DNA from: Terriglobia bacterium
Lineage (GTDB): Bacteria; Acidobacteriota; Terriglobia; UBA7540
Assembly: GCA_030040295.1 (NCBI GenBank)
Contig: JASHTZ010000272.1
Location: 1 to 13,918, forward strand
DNA length: 13,918 nt
Direction: 5' to 3'
Shown here: positions 6,792 through 13,918 of the stretch, one piece after another
Layout of the letters: every line of letters starts with the position of its first letter
How positions within the stretch are numbered: position 1 is the stretch's first letter
Position numbers and translations under genes: made by a program
Notes under the pieces: model-generated
The model's input: only the letters and a program-made list of their open reading frames with translations
The model's database searches: none
Told to the model about the DNA's origin: nothing

Positions 6792-8756
6792 ATGGGCGAT
6801 TTCGCCTGGAAACCTACTAAGAAATATCTGGAGCAATCGCGGGTGCGGGAGTTCATGAACCTGCACGGCATCGACTCGTGGCAAGAGCTTGTGAGCCGGT
6901 CGGCGCGCGACATCGAATGGTTCTGGAATTCTGCTCTCGAGCATTTAGGCGTGGAGTGGTTTAAGAAGTACACCCGCTTGTACGATGACTCGCGCGGCAT
7001 GCCATGGACCACCTGGTTTCACGGCGGGAAGCTTAATATCGTTCACAATTGCATTGACCGGCACGTGCGTGACGGGCGCGGAGCGGCCACAGCGCTCCGC
7101 TTTGAGGCGGACGACGGTTCTCGACGGACGGTAAGTTATCAGGAACTCTGCGATGAAATCAACCGGCTTGGCCGCGCGCTGCGGCGCCTGGGGATCGGGC
7201 GGGGGCAGCGCGTGGCCATGTGCATGCCGATCTGCCCCGAATCGGTTACGGTGATGTTTGCGGCGTTCAAGGTTGGCGCCGCATGTATGCAAATGCCGGC
7301 GCGGCTTCCGCCGGAGGAAGTGGCGTCTCGCCTTCGGCAGGCGCAAGCCCCCATTCTATTTCTCAACGACGGTTATCCCCGCGCGGGAAAGGTTTTCAGC
7401 AGTCAGGGCATCTACAACGCGGTGATGGAGTCCGTTCCTTCGGTGCAATGCGTCGTGGTGCATGAGCGAATCGGCAACGGCCTGGCGCAGAAGCCGCATT
7501 GCGTCTCGTGGACTGAGGTGATGCGTCGCACAGGCTCGGATGGCGTAGTGGAAACGGAAGCACTGGAATCGGAGCATCCAGCGCTGATTCTTTACAGTTC
7601 CGGCACAACGGGCAAGTCGAAGACCGTAATCCACACACACGGTGGAGCGCTCGCGCAGGCGGTAAAAGAAGTTGGGTACGCGTTTGATTGCCGCCGCGAC
7701 GATGTTTTCTATTGGTTCACGAATTTCGGATGGATGATGGCGCCCTGGGAGTTGATCGGGGCGTTGTTTTTCGGCGCGGCGGTGGTGCTCTATGAAGGCA
7801 CGCACCTGTTTCCAACGCCGCACCGCCTTTTTGAACTTATCGACGAGCACGCCGTTTCCATTTTCGGTTGCACGCCGTCGGTGCTGCGCGAGCTCGCCAG
7901 TCTGGAACTGGATGTCCACGCGCATAATCTTTCCAGCCTTCGCATCCTCGCCACCACGGGCAGCGTCATTGATGCGCCAACTTGGAAGTGGTACTTCAAA
8001 ACGTTTGGCCGCGAGCGCTGCCCCATCATGAACATCTCGGGAGGAACGGAACTTATCGGCTGCATGGTGTACCCTTTGCCGGTAATGCCGCTGAAACCGG
8101 CAACGGTCGGCGCGCCTGGGCTGGGCATGGCCCTGGACATTGTGGACTCCGATGGAAATCCCGTCTGCGGCGAGCCGGGGCAACTGGTGTGCCGCAAACC
8201 GTTTCCCTCAATGACGCGCGGCTTCCTCGGCGACCCTGAGCTTTACCTTCAGACTTACTTCCCCAAAGGGCTGGACTACTGGGTGCACGGTGACCTGGCG
8301 ACGGTGGATGAGGAAGGTTATTGGTACCTTCTCGGACGTAGCGACGACTTGATTGTTTGCGGCGGCGTAAAGCACGATCCCCTGAAACTGGAAGAAAAGC
8401 TCTTGGAATTTCCGGGGCCGCCGAAAATAAGGGAAGCAGCGGCGGTGGGCGTGAATGATGCCATCAAGGGTGAACGAATCGTGTGCTTCGTGGTCCTGGC
8501 CCTGCAAGCCGCGTCCGCAATTTCTCCGGAAGCCCTTGCGAAACAGCTCAAAGCGTACGTCAAACAATCCTACGACCCGCTTGCCCAGCCGGAAGAAATC
8601 CACATTGTTCGTGAGATTCCGCTGAACCTCTCGGCCAAGATTCCACGCAGGCTGATCCGCATGGTCTATGAGGGTAAGTCTCCCGCAAACATCACCGCGC
8701 TCGCCAACCCGCAAGCTCTGGACGAAATCCGTCGAGCAGCTCAGAGCGTAAAATGA
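6792..8756 (+). CDS. AMP-forming acyl-CoA synthetase, acetyl-CoA synthetase-like
   Basis: Activates a carboxylic acid to its CoA thioester through an acyl-AMP intermediate. 654 aa, the size of the Acs/acetoacetyl-CoA synthetase group. The N-terminal block (WKPTKKYLEQSR, EWFWNSALEHLGVEWF, PWTTWFHGGKLN) is the ACAS N-domain. The adenylate P-loop is LYSSGTTGKSK (267-277). The A5 motif is NISGGTE (414-420), not the W-containing motif that fixes acetate in Acs, so a larger acid is likely (inference). The hinge is WVHGDLATVDEEGYW with D501, then GRSDD. The A10 lysine is K616 in NLSAKIPRR. ATG 6792 is preferred, with AGGGGA at 6782-6787; an upstream in-frame TTG at 6699 adds 31 residues that do not look like the family. 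The gene lies alone on the + strand, convergent with the lyase gene. It may feed free short or branched acids into the neighbouring pathway. Confidence 0.9.
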   Translation: MGDFAWKPTKKYLEQSRVREFMNLHGIDSWQELVSRSARDIEWFWNSALEHLGVEWFKKYTRLYDDSRGMPWTTWFHGGKLNIVHNCIDRHVRDGRGAATALRFEADDGSRRTVSYQELCDEINRLGRALRRLGIGRGQRVAMCMPICPESVTVMFAAFKVGAACMQMPARLPPEEVASRLRQAQAPILFLNDGYPRAGKVFSSQGIYNAVMESVPSVQCVVVHERIGNGLAQKPHCVSWTEVMRRTGSDGVVETEALESEHPALILYSSGTTGKSKTVIHTHGGALAQAVKEVGYAFDCRRDDVFYWFTNFGWMMAPWELIGALFFGAAVVLYEGTHLFPTPHRLFELIDEHAVSIFGCTPSVLRELASLELDVHAHNLSSLRILATTGSVIDAPTWKWYFKTFGRERCPIMNISGGTELIGCMVYPLPVMPLKPATVGAPGLGMALDIVDSDGNPVCGEPGQLVCRKPFPSMTRGFLGDPELYLQTYFPKGLDYWVHGDLATVDEEGYWYLLGRSDDLIVCGGVKHDPLKLEEKLLEFPGPPKIREAAAVGVNDAIKGERIVCFVVLALQAASAISPEALAKQLKAYVKQSYDPLAQPEEIHIVREIPLNLSAKIPRRLIRMVYEGKSPANITALANPQALDEIRRAAQSVK

Positions 8757-8790
8757 ATTGTCTTGCCGCAAGGCCGCAACAACAACCAAG

Positions 8791-9669
8791 TTAATGTTTC
8801 AAGCGGTCACGCCATGCAAGCAGGCGCTTCGCCTGCTTCAGGTGAGGTGCGTCCAGCATCTTGCCATCGAGAGCGAGCGCGCCTCGCCCCGGATTCGATT
8901 CGAATGCCGCAACTACCCGTTCGGAATAGGCAATCTCGTCGGCAGTGGGTGTGAAGACTTCGTTGATGACCGGAACCTGCGTGGGATGGATTGCCAGCAT
9001 ACCCTGGAAGCCTTCGCGACGCCCTTTTTGCGCATAAGCGCGGAGACCCGCAGAATCCTGATACGCCGGGTAGACCGTTTCAATGGGCGCGACAGAGGCT
9101 GATGCGGCGGCAGCCAGGCACAACGATCTCGCCAGCTCGTAGAGCGGAGTGAAATCGCCGCGCTCGTCTCGTGCCGTCGTAGCGCCCACTGCCGCTGAAA
9201 GGTCCTCGGCGCCCCAGGTAAGGCCGGCGAGTCGCGGGTTCCCATCGGCGTACGAACCTAATGTAAAGATCGCGTTTGGTGTTTCGGTAACAATGGGGAG
9301 GACCTTGGTTTCGCCCCTCGCTCGCCCAGCAGCATCTTCCAGGGCGTTGAGGCGCTGACCGAGTTCGATAATTGCCGCCACGGATTGCGCCTTGGGAAGC
9401 ACGATGCCTACCGGCCCCGTTGACACGGCTGTGGAGAGATCGGGCTGTGCGTCCGGCGTATTCAGCGGGTTGATTCGGACCCAAAACTGCGATGAGGCCG
9501 GCAAGGGACTGCGGGCGAGCGCCTTGATCTCCGCCCTTGCCTGAGCCTTGTTCTGCGGCAAGACGGAGTCCTCAAGGTCAACGATCACTGCGTCTGCGCC
9601 CGATGCGAAGGCTTTGGCGATCCTCTCAGGCCGGTCACCCGGAACAAACAACCACGACCGCGGGGTCAC
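8791..9669 (-). CDS. CitE-like CoA-ester lyase (HpcH/HpaI superfamily; candidate HMG-CoA/citramalyl-CoA lyase)
   Basis: A Mg2+-dependent TIM-barrel lyase cleaving a 3-hydroxyacyl-CoA. 292 aa, normal length. Blocks: RSWLFVPGDRPER (4-16), VIVDLEDSV (28-36), substrate Arg in WVRINP (R65), PIVTETPNAIF with metal ligand E129, GLTWGAEDLSAAVG with metal ligand D156, EGFQGMLAIHPTQVPVIN, and DGKMLDAPHLKQA near the end. GTG start with GGGAGG six bases upstream, 18 bp after the MaoC-like gene. There is no citrate-lyase alpha or gamma gene nearby, so citrate lyase proper is unlikely. Placement behind methylcrotonyl-CoA carboxylase and a MaoC-like hydratase matches the mycobacterial Rv2498c context, where the enzyme cleaves (R)-HMG-CoA and (S)-citramalyl-CoA. 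Substrate by context only; beta-methylmalyl-CoA remains possible. Confidence 0.88.
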   Translation of the reverse strand: MTPRSWLFVPGDRPERIAKAFASGADAVIVDLEDSVLPQNKAQARAEIKALARSPLPASSQFWVRINPLNTPDAQPDLSTAVSTGPVGIVLPKAQSVAAIIELGQRLNALEDAAGRARGETKVLPIVTETPNAIFTLGSYADGNPRLAGLTWGAEDLSAAVGATTARDERGDFTPLYELARSLCLAAAASASVAPIETVYPAYQDSAGLRAYAQKGRREGFQGMLAIHPTQVPVINEVFTPTADEIAYSERVVAAFESNPGRGALALDGKMLDAPHLKQAKRLLAWRDRLKH

Positions 9670-9687
9670 GAAACGCCTCCCTTCCGG

Positions 9688-10137
9688 TCACGCGGATTTC
9701 TTCATCAGCGCCGTCCGCCGGCATTGGCAAACGATTTCATCGCGCTGGTTGAACATCTTATGCTCAAAAGTCACGATGCCGGCGTTGGGGCGCGACTTGC
9801 TCTCGCGCTTGTCCACAACTTGTGTTTCAACTCGCAATGTATCGCCTACAAAAACCGGGTGCGGCATGGAGACGGCGTCATAGCCGAGATTGGCCACCAG
9901 CGTACCCAACGTGGTGTCGTTCACAGAGATGCCAACCATCAGGCCGAACGTAAAGGTGCCATTCACGACGATGCGCCCGAACTCCGTCGCCCGCGCGTAC
10001 TCCGCATCCAGGTGAAGCGGCTGGGGATTATGGGTAAGAGCTGTGAACAGCAGGTTGTCCGTCTCCGTCACGGTACGGCGGATGCTGTGCGCGATCTGCT
10101 CGCCGACGTTGAGTTGGTCATAGGTTCGTCCTGGCAT
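9688..10137 (-). CDS. MaoC-like hotdog-fold enoyl-CoA hydratase
   Basis: Probably adds water to an enoyl-CoA. 149 aa, one hotdog domain. The hydratase signature reads FTALTHNPQPLHLDAEYA (31-48): His42 is kept, but the Asp and Asn of the usual GDxNPxH are N37 and Q39. VVNGTFTFGLMVGISVNDT follows, then HPVFVGDTLRVETQVV. It resembles the MaoC-like protein beside CitE in actinobacterial leucine clusters (Rv2499c type), proposed to hydrate 3-methylglutaconyl-CoA and/or itaconyl-CoA (context inference). The ATG at 10137 has AAGGAG eight bases upstream, overlapping the end of the carboxylase alpha gene. The frame continues upstream to 10173, but that would run into the alpha gene. Gap to the lyase gene is 18 bp, indicating one operon. 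Confidence 0.88.
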   Translation of the reverse strand: MPGRTYDQLNVGEQIAHSIRRTVTETDNLLFTALTHNPQPLHLDAEYARATEFGRIVVNGTFTFGLMVGISVNDTTLGTLVANLGYDAVSMPHPVFVGDTLRVETQVVDKRESKSRPNAGIVTFEHKMFNQRDEIVCQCRRTALMKKSA

Positions 10138-10141
10138 GGCA

Positions 10142-12016
10142 TCACTCCTTGCGATCAAGCTGGACCAATACAACGCCCTCGCTTACCTGTTCGCCCTCCC
10201 GGGTGGAGACGGCCGTTACCGCGCCCGGAAATGGGGCTTGCAGCGTGTGCTCGATTTTCATGGCTTCCAGAATTACCAGAGGCTGCCCTTTTGCCACCTG
10301 GTCCCCCGTTTTGACGCGCAGCGCGATAATGCGGCCGGGCATGGGCGAACTGATCCTGCCGGTGGATGCTGTGCTGACGGCTTCGGCCAGCAATGTGGGG
10401 TCGGTGAAGGGGTAGGCATTCCCGCCTGAAAAAACCACGATGGCAGTTCCGAAGTCGCGGGCGGGCAGTGAAGCCGCCAGGCGCGACGTTTGCTCAACCT
10501 GGTAACATCGCTCTCCGTTTTGCAGGCTGACGTGCAGGTGGGTTGGTGCGTTCAATCGAAAGCCACCGAGGGCGCGCCACGGCTCCTGGGGATTCCACCC
10601 CCGGGCCAGTCGCGCGCCGGCAGCCGCTTCCACGACCTGCTCTGACGGTTCGGCGGATGGAATCAGCCGGTCCCGCCGATTGTCGATAAACGATGTGTCA
10701 ATGTTCCCCGCGACGAAATCCGGGTCGGTGAGAATGCGCGCCAGGAATGCGGCATTGGTTTTGACTGGCCACACCTCCACTTGCGAGCACGCGTCTGCCA
10801 GGCAAGCGGCCGCGGCAGTCCGTGTGGGGCCGGAAGCGACGAGCTTCGCGATCATCGGATCATAGAAGCTGCTGACTTCGCCGCCCTCTTCCACTCCCGC
10901 ATCGACGCGTACCTCTGGTGGCATGCGGAAGTGCCTCAACGCTCCGGTGGATGGCAGGAAACCCGTGGCCGGATTCTCCGCGTAGAGCCGCGCTTCCATT
11001 GCCCAGCCGCTCAATTTGATTTCCTCCTGGCGCAGCGGCAAGGGCTCGCTGGATGCCACGCGCAATTGCCACTCCACTAGGTCTAAACCGGTGATGGCTT
11101 CCGTCACCGGGTGTTCCACTTGCAGCCGCGTGTTCATTTCCATAAACCAGATGTGGTCAGCATCCAAGCCCTGGCGCGCGTCTGCAATGAATTCGACCGT
11201 GCCGGCGCCTTCGTAGTGCACGGCGCGCGCGGCCTCTAGGGCTGCCTCGCAGATTCGCCGGCGCGTGGCCGCATCCATTCCTGTCGCCGGCGCTTCCTCA
11301 ATCACTTTTTGATACCGTCGCTGGATGGAACAGTCGCGCTCGAACAGGTGCACGAAATTGCCCTGGCGATCTCCGAACACTTGCACTTCAATGTGACGAG
11401 GGCGTTCGATGTATTTCTCCAGAAAGACGCGGTCATCGCCGAAGGCTGCGGCGGCCTCGCGCTTCGCTGAGGCGAGCGCCGCATTGAACTCCTCCTGCGC
11501 CACGACCCTGCGCATGCCCTTGCCACCACCGCCCGCCACGGCCTTAATTAGGACGGGCCAGCCGATGGCCGCGGCTTGGCGGGCCAGACCCGCTTCCGTT
11601 TGGTCCTCGCCCAGGTACCCGGGCGTGGTGGGCACGCCTGCCGCTTGCATCAGCCGCTTCGCCGTGTCCTTCTGCCCCATGGCGCGAATAGCGTCCGGCA
11701 AGGGACCAACCCAAATATGGCCGGCGGCAATTACCGCTTCGGCAAAGTCCGCGTTCTCGGAAAGGAAGCCGTAGCCGGGGTGCACGGCATCAACACCCGC
11801 TTTTTGAGCCGCGAGCAGGATGTTGTCGATGGAAAGATAGCTTGCACGCGCCGGGGGAGGGCCAATTTCGATGGCGGCGTCCGCTTCGCGCACGTGCGGC
11901 GAAGCAGCATCCGCCGTCGAGTAGACCGCGACGGTTCGCACGCCCATGCGCCGCGCGGTGCGAATAATGCGGCGGGCGATTTCGCCACGGTTTGCGATCA
12001 GTAGGGAATGGATCAT
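10142..12016 (-). CDS. liuD: Acyl-CoA carboxylase alpha subunit (biotin carboxylase + BCCP), methylcrotonyl-CoA type
   Basis: Carboxylates its own biotin with ATP and bicarbonate and hands it to the beta subunit. 624 aa. Residues 1-~450 are biotin carboxylase: LLIANRGEIARRI (5-17), HPGYGFLSEN (79-88), the glycine-rich ATP loop AVAGGGGKGM (159-168), ERDCSIQRRYQKVIEEAPA (226-244), and EMNTRLQVEHPVTE (293-306). Residues ~550-624 are the biotin carrier: SSPMPGRI, then EAMKIEH with biotinyl-Lys K587. The linking ~100 residues fit the BT domain of MCC/PCC alpha subunits. ATG 12016 was chosen four bases after the beta-gene stop; a TTG at 12040 lies in-frame upstream inside the beta gene. No strong ribosome site is seen, so coupling is likely. 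Also called mccA/accA1. MCC rather than PCC is inferred from its partner. Confidence 0.94.
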   Translation of the reverse strand: MIHSLLIANRGEIARRIIRTARRMGVRTVAVYSTADAASPHVREADAAIEIGPPPARASYLSIDNILLAAQKAGVDAVHPGYGFLSENADFAEAVIAAGHIWVGPLPDAIRAMGQKDTAKRLMQAAGVPTTPGYLGEDQTEAGLARQAAAIGWPVLIKAVAGGGGKGMRRVVAQEEFNAALASAKREAAAAFGDDRVFLEKYIERPRHIEVQVFGDRQGNFVHLFERDCSIQRRYQKVIEEAPATGMDAATRRRICEAALEAARAVHYEGAGTVEFIADARQGLDADHIWFMEMNTRLQVEHPVTEAITGLDLVEWQLRVASSEPLPLRQEEIKLSGWAMEARLYAENPATGFLPSTGALRHFRMPPEVRVDAGVEEGGEVSSFYDPMIAKLVASGPTRTAAAACLADACSQVEVWPVKTNAAFLARILTDPDFVAGNIDTSFIDNRRDRLIPSAEPSEQVVEAAAGARLARGWNPQEPWRALGGFRLNAPTHLHVSLQNGERCYQVEQTSRLAASLPARDFGTAIVVFSGGNAYPFTDPTLLAEAVSTASTGRISSPMPGRIIALRVKTGDQVAKGQPLVILEAMKIEHTLQAPFPGAVTAVSTREGEQVSEGVVLVQLDRKE

Positions 12017-12020
12017 GGGC

Positions 12021-13646
12021 TCACATGCGGAAGACGCCAAAGGTTGTGGCGGGAACCGGCGCGTTCAGGCTGGCGCTGAGGGCGAGTCCCAGCACATCGC
12101 GCGTCTGGACGGGATCGATAATGCCGTCGTCCCACAGCCGGGCAGTGGCAAAGTAGGGATTGCCTTCCTCCTCGTAGCGCTCGCGAATCGGCGCCTTGAA
12201 ACTCTCCTCTTCGCCGGCGCTCCACGTTTCCCCCTTGGCTTCCATTCCATCGCGTTTGACGGTGGCAAGGACGCTCGCCGCCTGCTCGCCGCCCATCACG
12301 CTGATGCGGCTATTCGGCCAGGTGAAAAGGAAGCGCGGTGAGTACGCTCTGCCGCACATGCCGTAGTTTCCCGCGCCAAAGCTGCCGCCAATCAGTACCG
12401 TGAGCTTGGGCACTTCCGCGCAGGCAACTGCCGTCACCATTTTGGCGCCGTCCTTGGCGATTCCTCCCGCTTCGTACTTCCCGCCCACCATGAAACCCGA
12501 GATGTTTTGCAGGAAAAGGAGCGGCACGCGGCGCTGGCAGGCGAGTTCAATGAAGTGGGCGCCCTTCAGCGCGCTCTCCGAAAAAAGCACGCCATTATTC
12601 GCCAGAATGGCCACCGGAAATCCCCAAATGCGCCCCATCCCGCAAACCAGCGTCGTGCCGTACAGCGATTTGAATTCGTCAAACTCCGACGCATCCAAAA
12701 TCCGCGCCAAAATCTCATGAACGTCGTACGGCGCCCGAACGTCAACGGGTACGATTCCGTAAACGTCCGTGGGGTCGTAGGCGGGCGCACTTGGTTCGCG
12801 GATATCGATGCCGGGCAGCTTCTTCGTATTGAGATTGCCTACAATTGTGCGGATGAGCGTCAGAGCGTGATCGTCATTTTCCGCCACATGATCCACCACG
12901 CCGGACCGCCGGCCGTGCGTTTCCGCGCCACCCAATTCCTCGGCGCTAATCACTTCACCCGTGGCGGCCTTCACCAGGGGCGGGCCGCCCAGGAAGATCG
13001 TGCCTTCGTTGCGGACGATCACCGTCTCATCGCTCATCGCCGGAACATACGCGCCGCCCGCCGTGCAGGAGCCCATGACGCAGGCGATTTGGGGGATGCC
13101 TTCCATGCTCATGCGCGCCTGATTGAAAAAAATTCGGCCGAAATGGTCGCGGTCAGGGAAGATTTCCGCCTGATGGGGCAGATTGGCTCCACCGCTGTCC
13201 ACCAGGTAGACGCAGGGCAGGCGATTCTGCTGCGCGATTTCCTGCGCGCGCAGATGCTTCTTCACCGTCATAGGGAAGTAGGCGCCGCCTTTCACGGTCG
13301 CGTCGTTGGCAACAATCATCGTCTCGCGCCCCGCGACGCGCCCGATGCCGACGATGATGCCGGCGCTGGGCGCTTCTCCGTTATGCATATCCCAAGCCGC
13401 CAGTTGGGCGATTTCCAGGAAGGGCGCGCCGGGATCCAGCAAGCGCGTCACCCGCTCACGCGCCAGGAGCTTGCCTCGCGCAACGTGCCGCATCCGTGCC
13501 GTTTCGGGGCCGCCCAGAGCCACATGCGCCACGCGCGCGCGCAATTGCTTCGCTAGCTCCTGATGATGCGCAAAGTTTCGCCGGAACGGCTCCGCTTCGG
13601 GATTGACATGACTCTCCAGTTTGGGCATGGCAAGCGCTTCGACCAT
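12021..13646 (-). CDS. liuB: 3-methylcrotonyl-CoA carboxylase, beta (carboxyltransferase) subunit
   Basis: Transfers CO2 from biotin to 3-methylcrotonyl-CoA, giving 3-methylglutaconyl-CoA in leucine breakdown. 541 aa from ATG 13646, the usual MCC-beta length. Strongly typical blocks: YLVDSGGANLPHQAEIFPD (147-165), MGSCTAGGAYVPAMSDE (191-207), FLQNISGFMVGGKYEAGG (378-395), and FGAGNYGMCGRAYSPRFLF (423-441), followed by the conserved TWPNSRISVMGGEQAA. These are closer to MCC than to propionyl- or acetyl-CoA carboxyltransferases. It is the first gene of the - strand operon. The frame is open to TTG 13703, and ATG 13628 is another possible start. Ribosome site ahead of 13646 is weak, so the exact start is uncertain. 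Also known as mccB/accD1. Confidence 0.95.
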   Translation of the reverse strand: MVEALAMPKLESHVNPEAEPFRRNFAHHQELAKQLRARVAHVALGGPETARMRHVARGKLLARERVTRLLDPGAPFLEIAQLAAWDMHNGEAPSAGIIVGIGRVAGRETMIVANDATVKGGAYFPMTVKKHLRAQEIAQQNRLPCVYLVDSGGANLPHQAEIFPDRDHFGRIFFNQARMSMEGIPQIACVMGSCTAGGAYVPAMSDETVIVRNEGTIFLGGPPLVKAATGEVISAEELGGAETHGRRSGVVDHVAENDDHALTLIRTIVGNLNTKKLPGIDIREPSAPAYDPTDVYGIVPVDVRAPYDVHEILARILDASEFDEFKSLYGTTLVCGMGRIWGFPVAILANNGVLFSESALKGAHFIELACQRRVPLLFLQNISGFMVGGKYEAGGIAKDGAKMVTAVACAEVPKLTVLIGGSFGAGNYGMCGRAYSPRFLFTWPNSRISVMGGEQAASVLATVKRDGMEAKGETWSAGEEESFKAPIRERYEEEGNPYFATARLWDDGIIDPVQTRDVLGLALSASLNAPVPATTFGVFRM

Positions 13647-13810
13647 GGACGAAGATTCGCCTGGGTACAAGTGAAAAATGACATTCGTTTGGATTTTTTG
13701 CAAGCGTGAGACTGGGAAAAAGTCCGCAGTAAGCTCTGTTTTCCCTTTAAGTCTTCATCGTCACGGAGCAGCGGCAAGTAAAGATAGTCTAAGCTATTGA
13801 AAACATAGCA

Positions 13811-13860
13811 GGCCTGGGTAGATTCGGACTCCCGGCCTACGGTTTAGGAAACCCCGTCCC
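13811..13860 (-). other. tRNA-Arg(CCU)-like 3' half, degenerate
   Basis: Read on the - strand, TTCCTAA (13844-13850) matches an anticodon loop with CCU. ACCGT follows as the 3' anticodon stem, then a five-base variable region AGGCC, GGGAG, and a T-loop-like TCCGAATC. The spacing is exactly that of a tRNA. However, the 5' anticodon stem reads ACGGGGT where ACGGT would pair perfectly, as if GG had been inserted. No D-arm or matching acceptor strand is found upstream. A tRNA relic or an attachment-site copy is more likely than a working tRNA. Confidence 0.35.
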
Positions 13861-13883
13861 CAACCGTTCACCCTGTTCGGATT

Positions 13884-13901
13884 TACGACTTTTCAGTCGT
13901 A
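13884..13901. repeat. Perfect small hairpin
   Basis: TACGACT-TTTC-AGTCGTA: seven base pairs and a four-base loop. AT-rich, with no T-run on either side, so not a standard terminator. Function unknown. Confidence 0.4.
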
Positions 13902-13918
13902 TATAGGGGCTCTCATTC

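Larger units (their letters stand above)
13647..13918. other. Upstream region of the carboxylase operon, no supported gene
   Basis: About 270 bp. It should contain the promoter of the - strand operon, but I find no convincing -35/-10 pair. It does contain a short dyad, GCTAT (13793-13797) facing ATAGC (13805-13809), plus the tRNA-like stretch and the hairpin listed separately. No open frame here looks like a gene. Confidence 0.4.

Noticed and set aside
8757..8790. Bidirectional terminator between convergent genes
   Set aside because: Only a four-pair stem, CTTG-CCG-CAAG, is present, without a T-run.
8791..9669. Citrate lyase beta subunit (citE proper)
   Set aside because: No citC, citD, citF, citX or citG is nearby, and the gene belongs to an acyl-CoA carboxylase operon.
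12507..13556. 349-codon open frame on the + strand
   Set aside because: It lies entirely opposite the carboxyltransferase gene, whose motifs are unmistakable, and is Arg/His/Ala-rich, as expected of an antisense shadow in GC-rich DNA.
13811..13918. A functional tRNA gene
   Set aside because: The anticodon stem has a mismatch, and no D-arm or complementary acceptor strand can be folded.

Overview
The window is a roughly 60% GC bacterial chromosome segment. It is densely packed, has short Shine-Dalgarno-led intergenic gaps, and contains no rRNA genes, no insertion sequences and no CRISPR array. The gene set (central sugar oxidation plus branched-chain acyl-CoA catabolism) suggests a free-living aerobic heterotroph. 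An acidobacterium or similar soil bacterium is my guess from gene style only; nothing here fixes the phylum.

Left block (1-2906, + strand): the 3' end of pgi, then gnd (short, probably NAD-type 6-phosphogluconate dehydrogenase) and zwf (glucose-6-phosphate dehydrogenase). These form one tight operon that sends glucose-6-phosphate either into glycolysis or into the oxidative pentose phosphate pathway. No lactonase gene (pgl) is present in the window.

Middle block (2974-4707): a compact type II restriction-modification island. A small Xre/C-type controller gene overlaps a PD-(D/E)XK endonuclease gene on the - strand. A DPPY-type DNA methyltransferase is transcribed divergently on the + strand. 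The ~68 bp between controller and methyltransferase carries dyad repeats that look like the controller's operators. Base composition is visibly poorer in G+C than the neighbours, so horizontal acquisition is likely.

Right block (4832-13646): acyl-CoA catabolism. A four-gene - strand operon runs from 13646 down to 8791: carboxyltransferase (3-methylcrotonyl-CoA carboxylase beta), biotin carboxylase/BCCP (alpha), a MaoC-fold hydratase and a CitE-like CoA-ester lyase, with gaps of 4, 4 and 18 bp. A convergent acyl-CoA synthetase (+) and a long acyl-CoA dehydrogenase (-) lie beside it. The set matches the Mycobacterium tuberculosis Rv2498c-Rv2502c arrangement (CitE-like, MaoC-like, FadE19, AccA1, AccD1). 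It suggests leucine breakdown through a non-canonical hydratase/lyase pair in place of LiuC and LiuE, perhaps shared with itaconate/citramalyl-CoA breakdown.

The right end (13647-13918) holds no gene I can support. It contains a tRNA-Arg(CCU)-like 3' half with a broken anticodon stem, and a perfect small hairpin. The most interesting parts of the window are the C-R-M island with its operator region, the non-canonical leucine module, and the tRNA-like relic.
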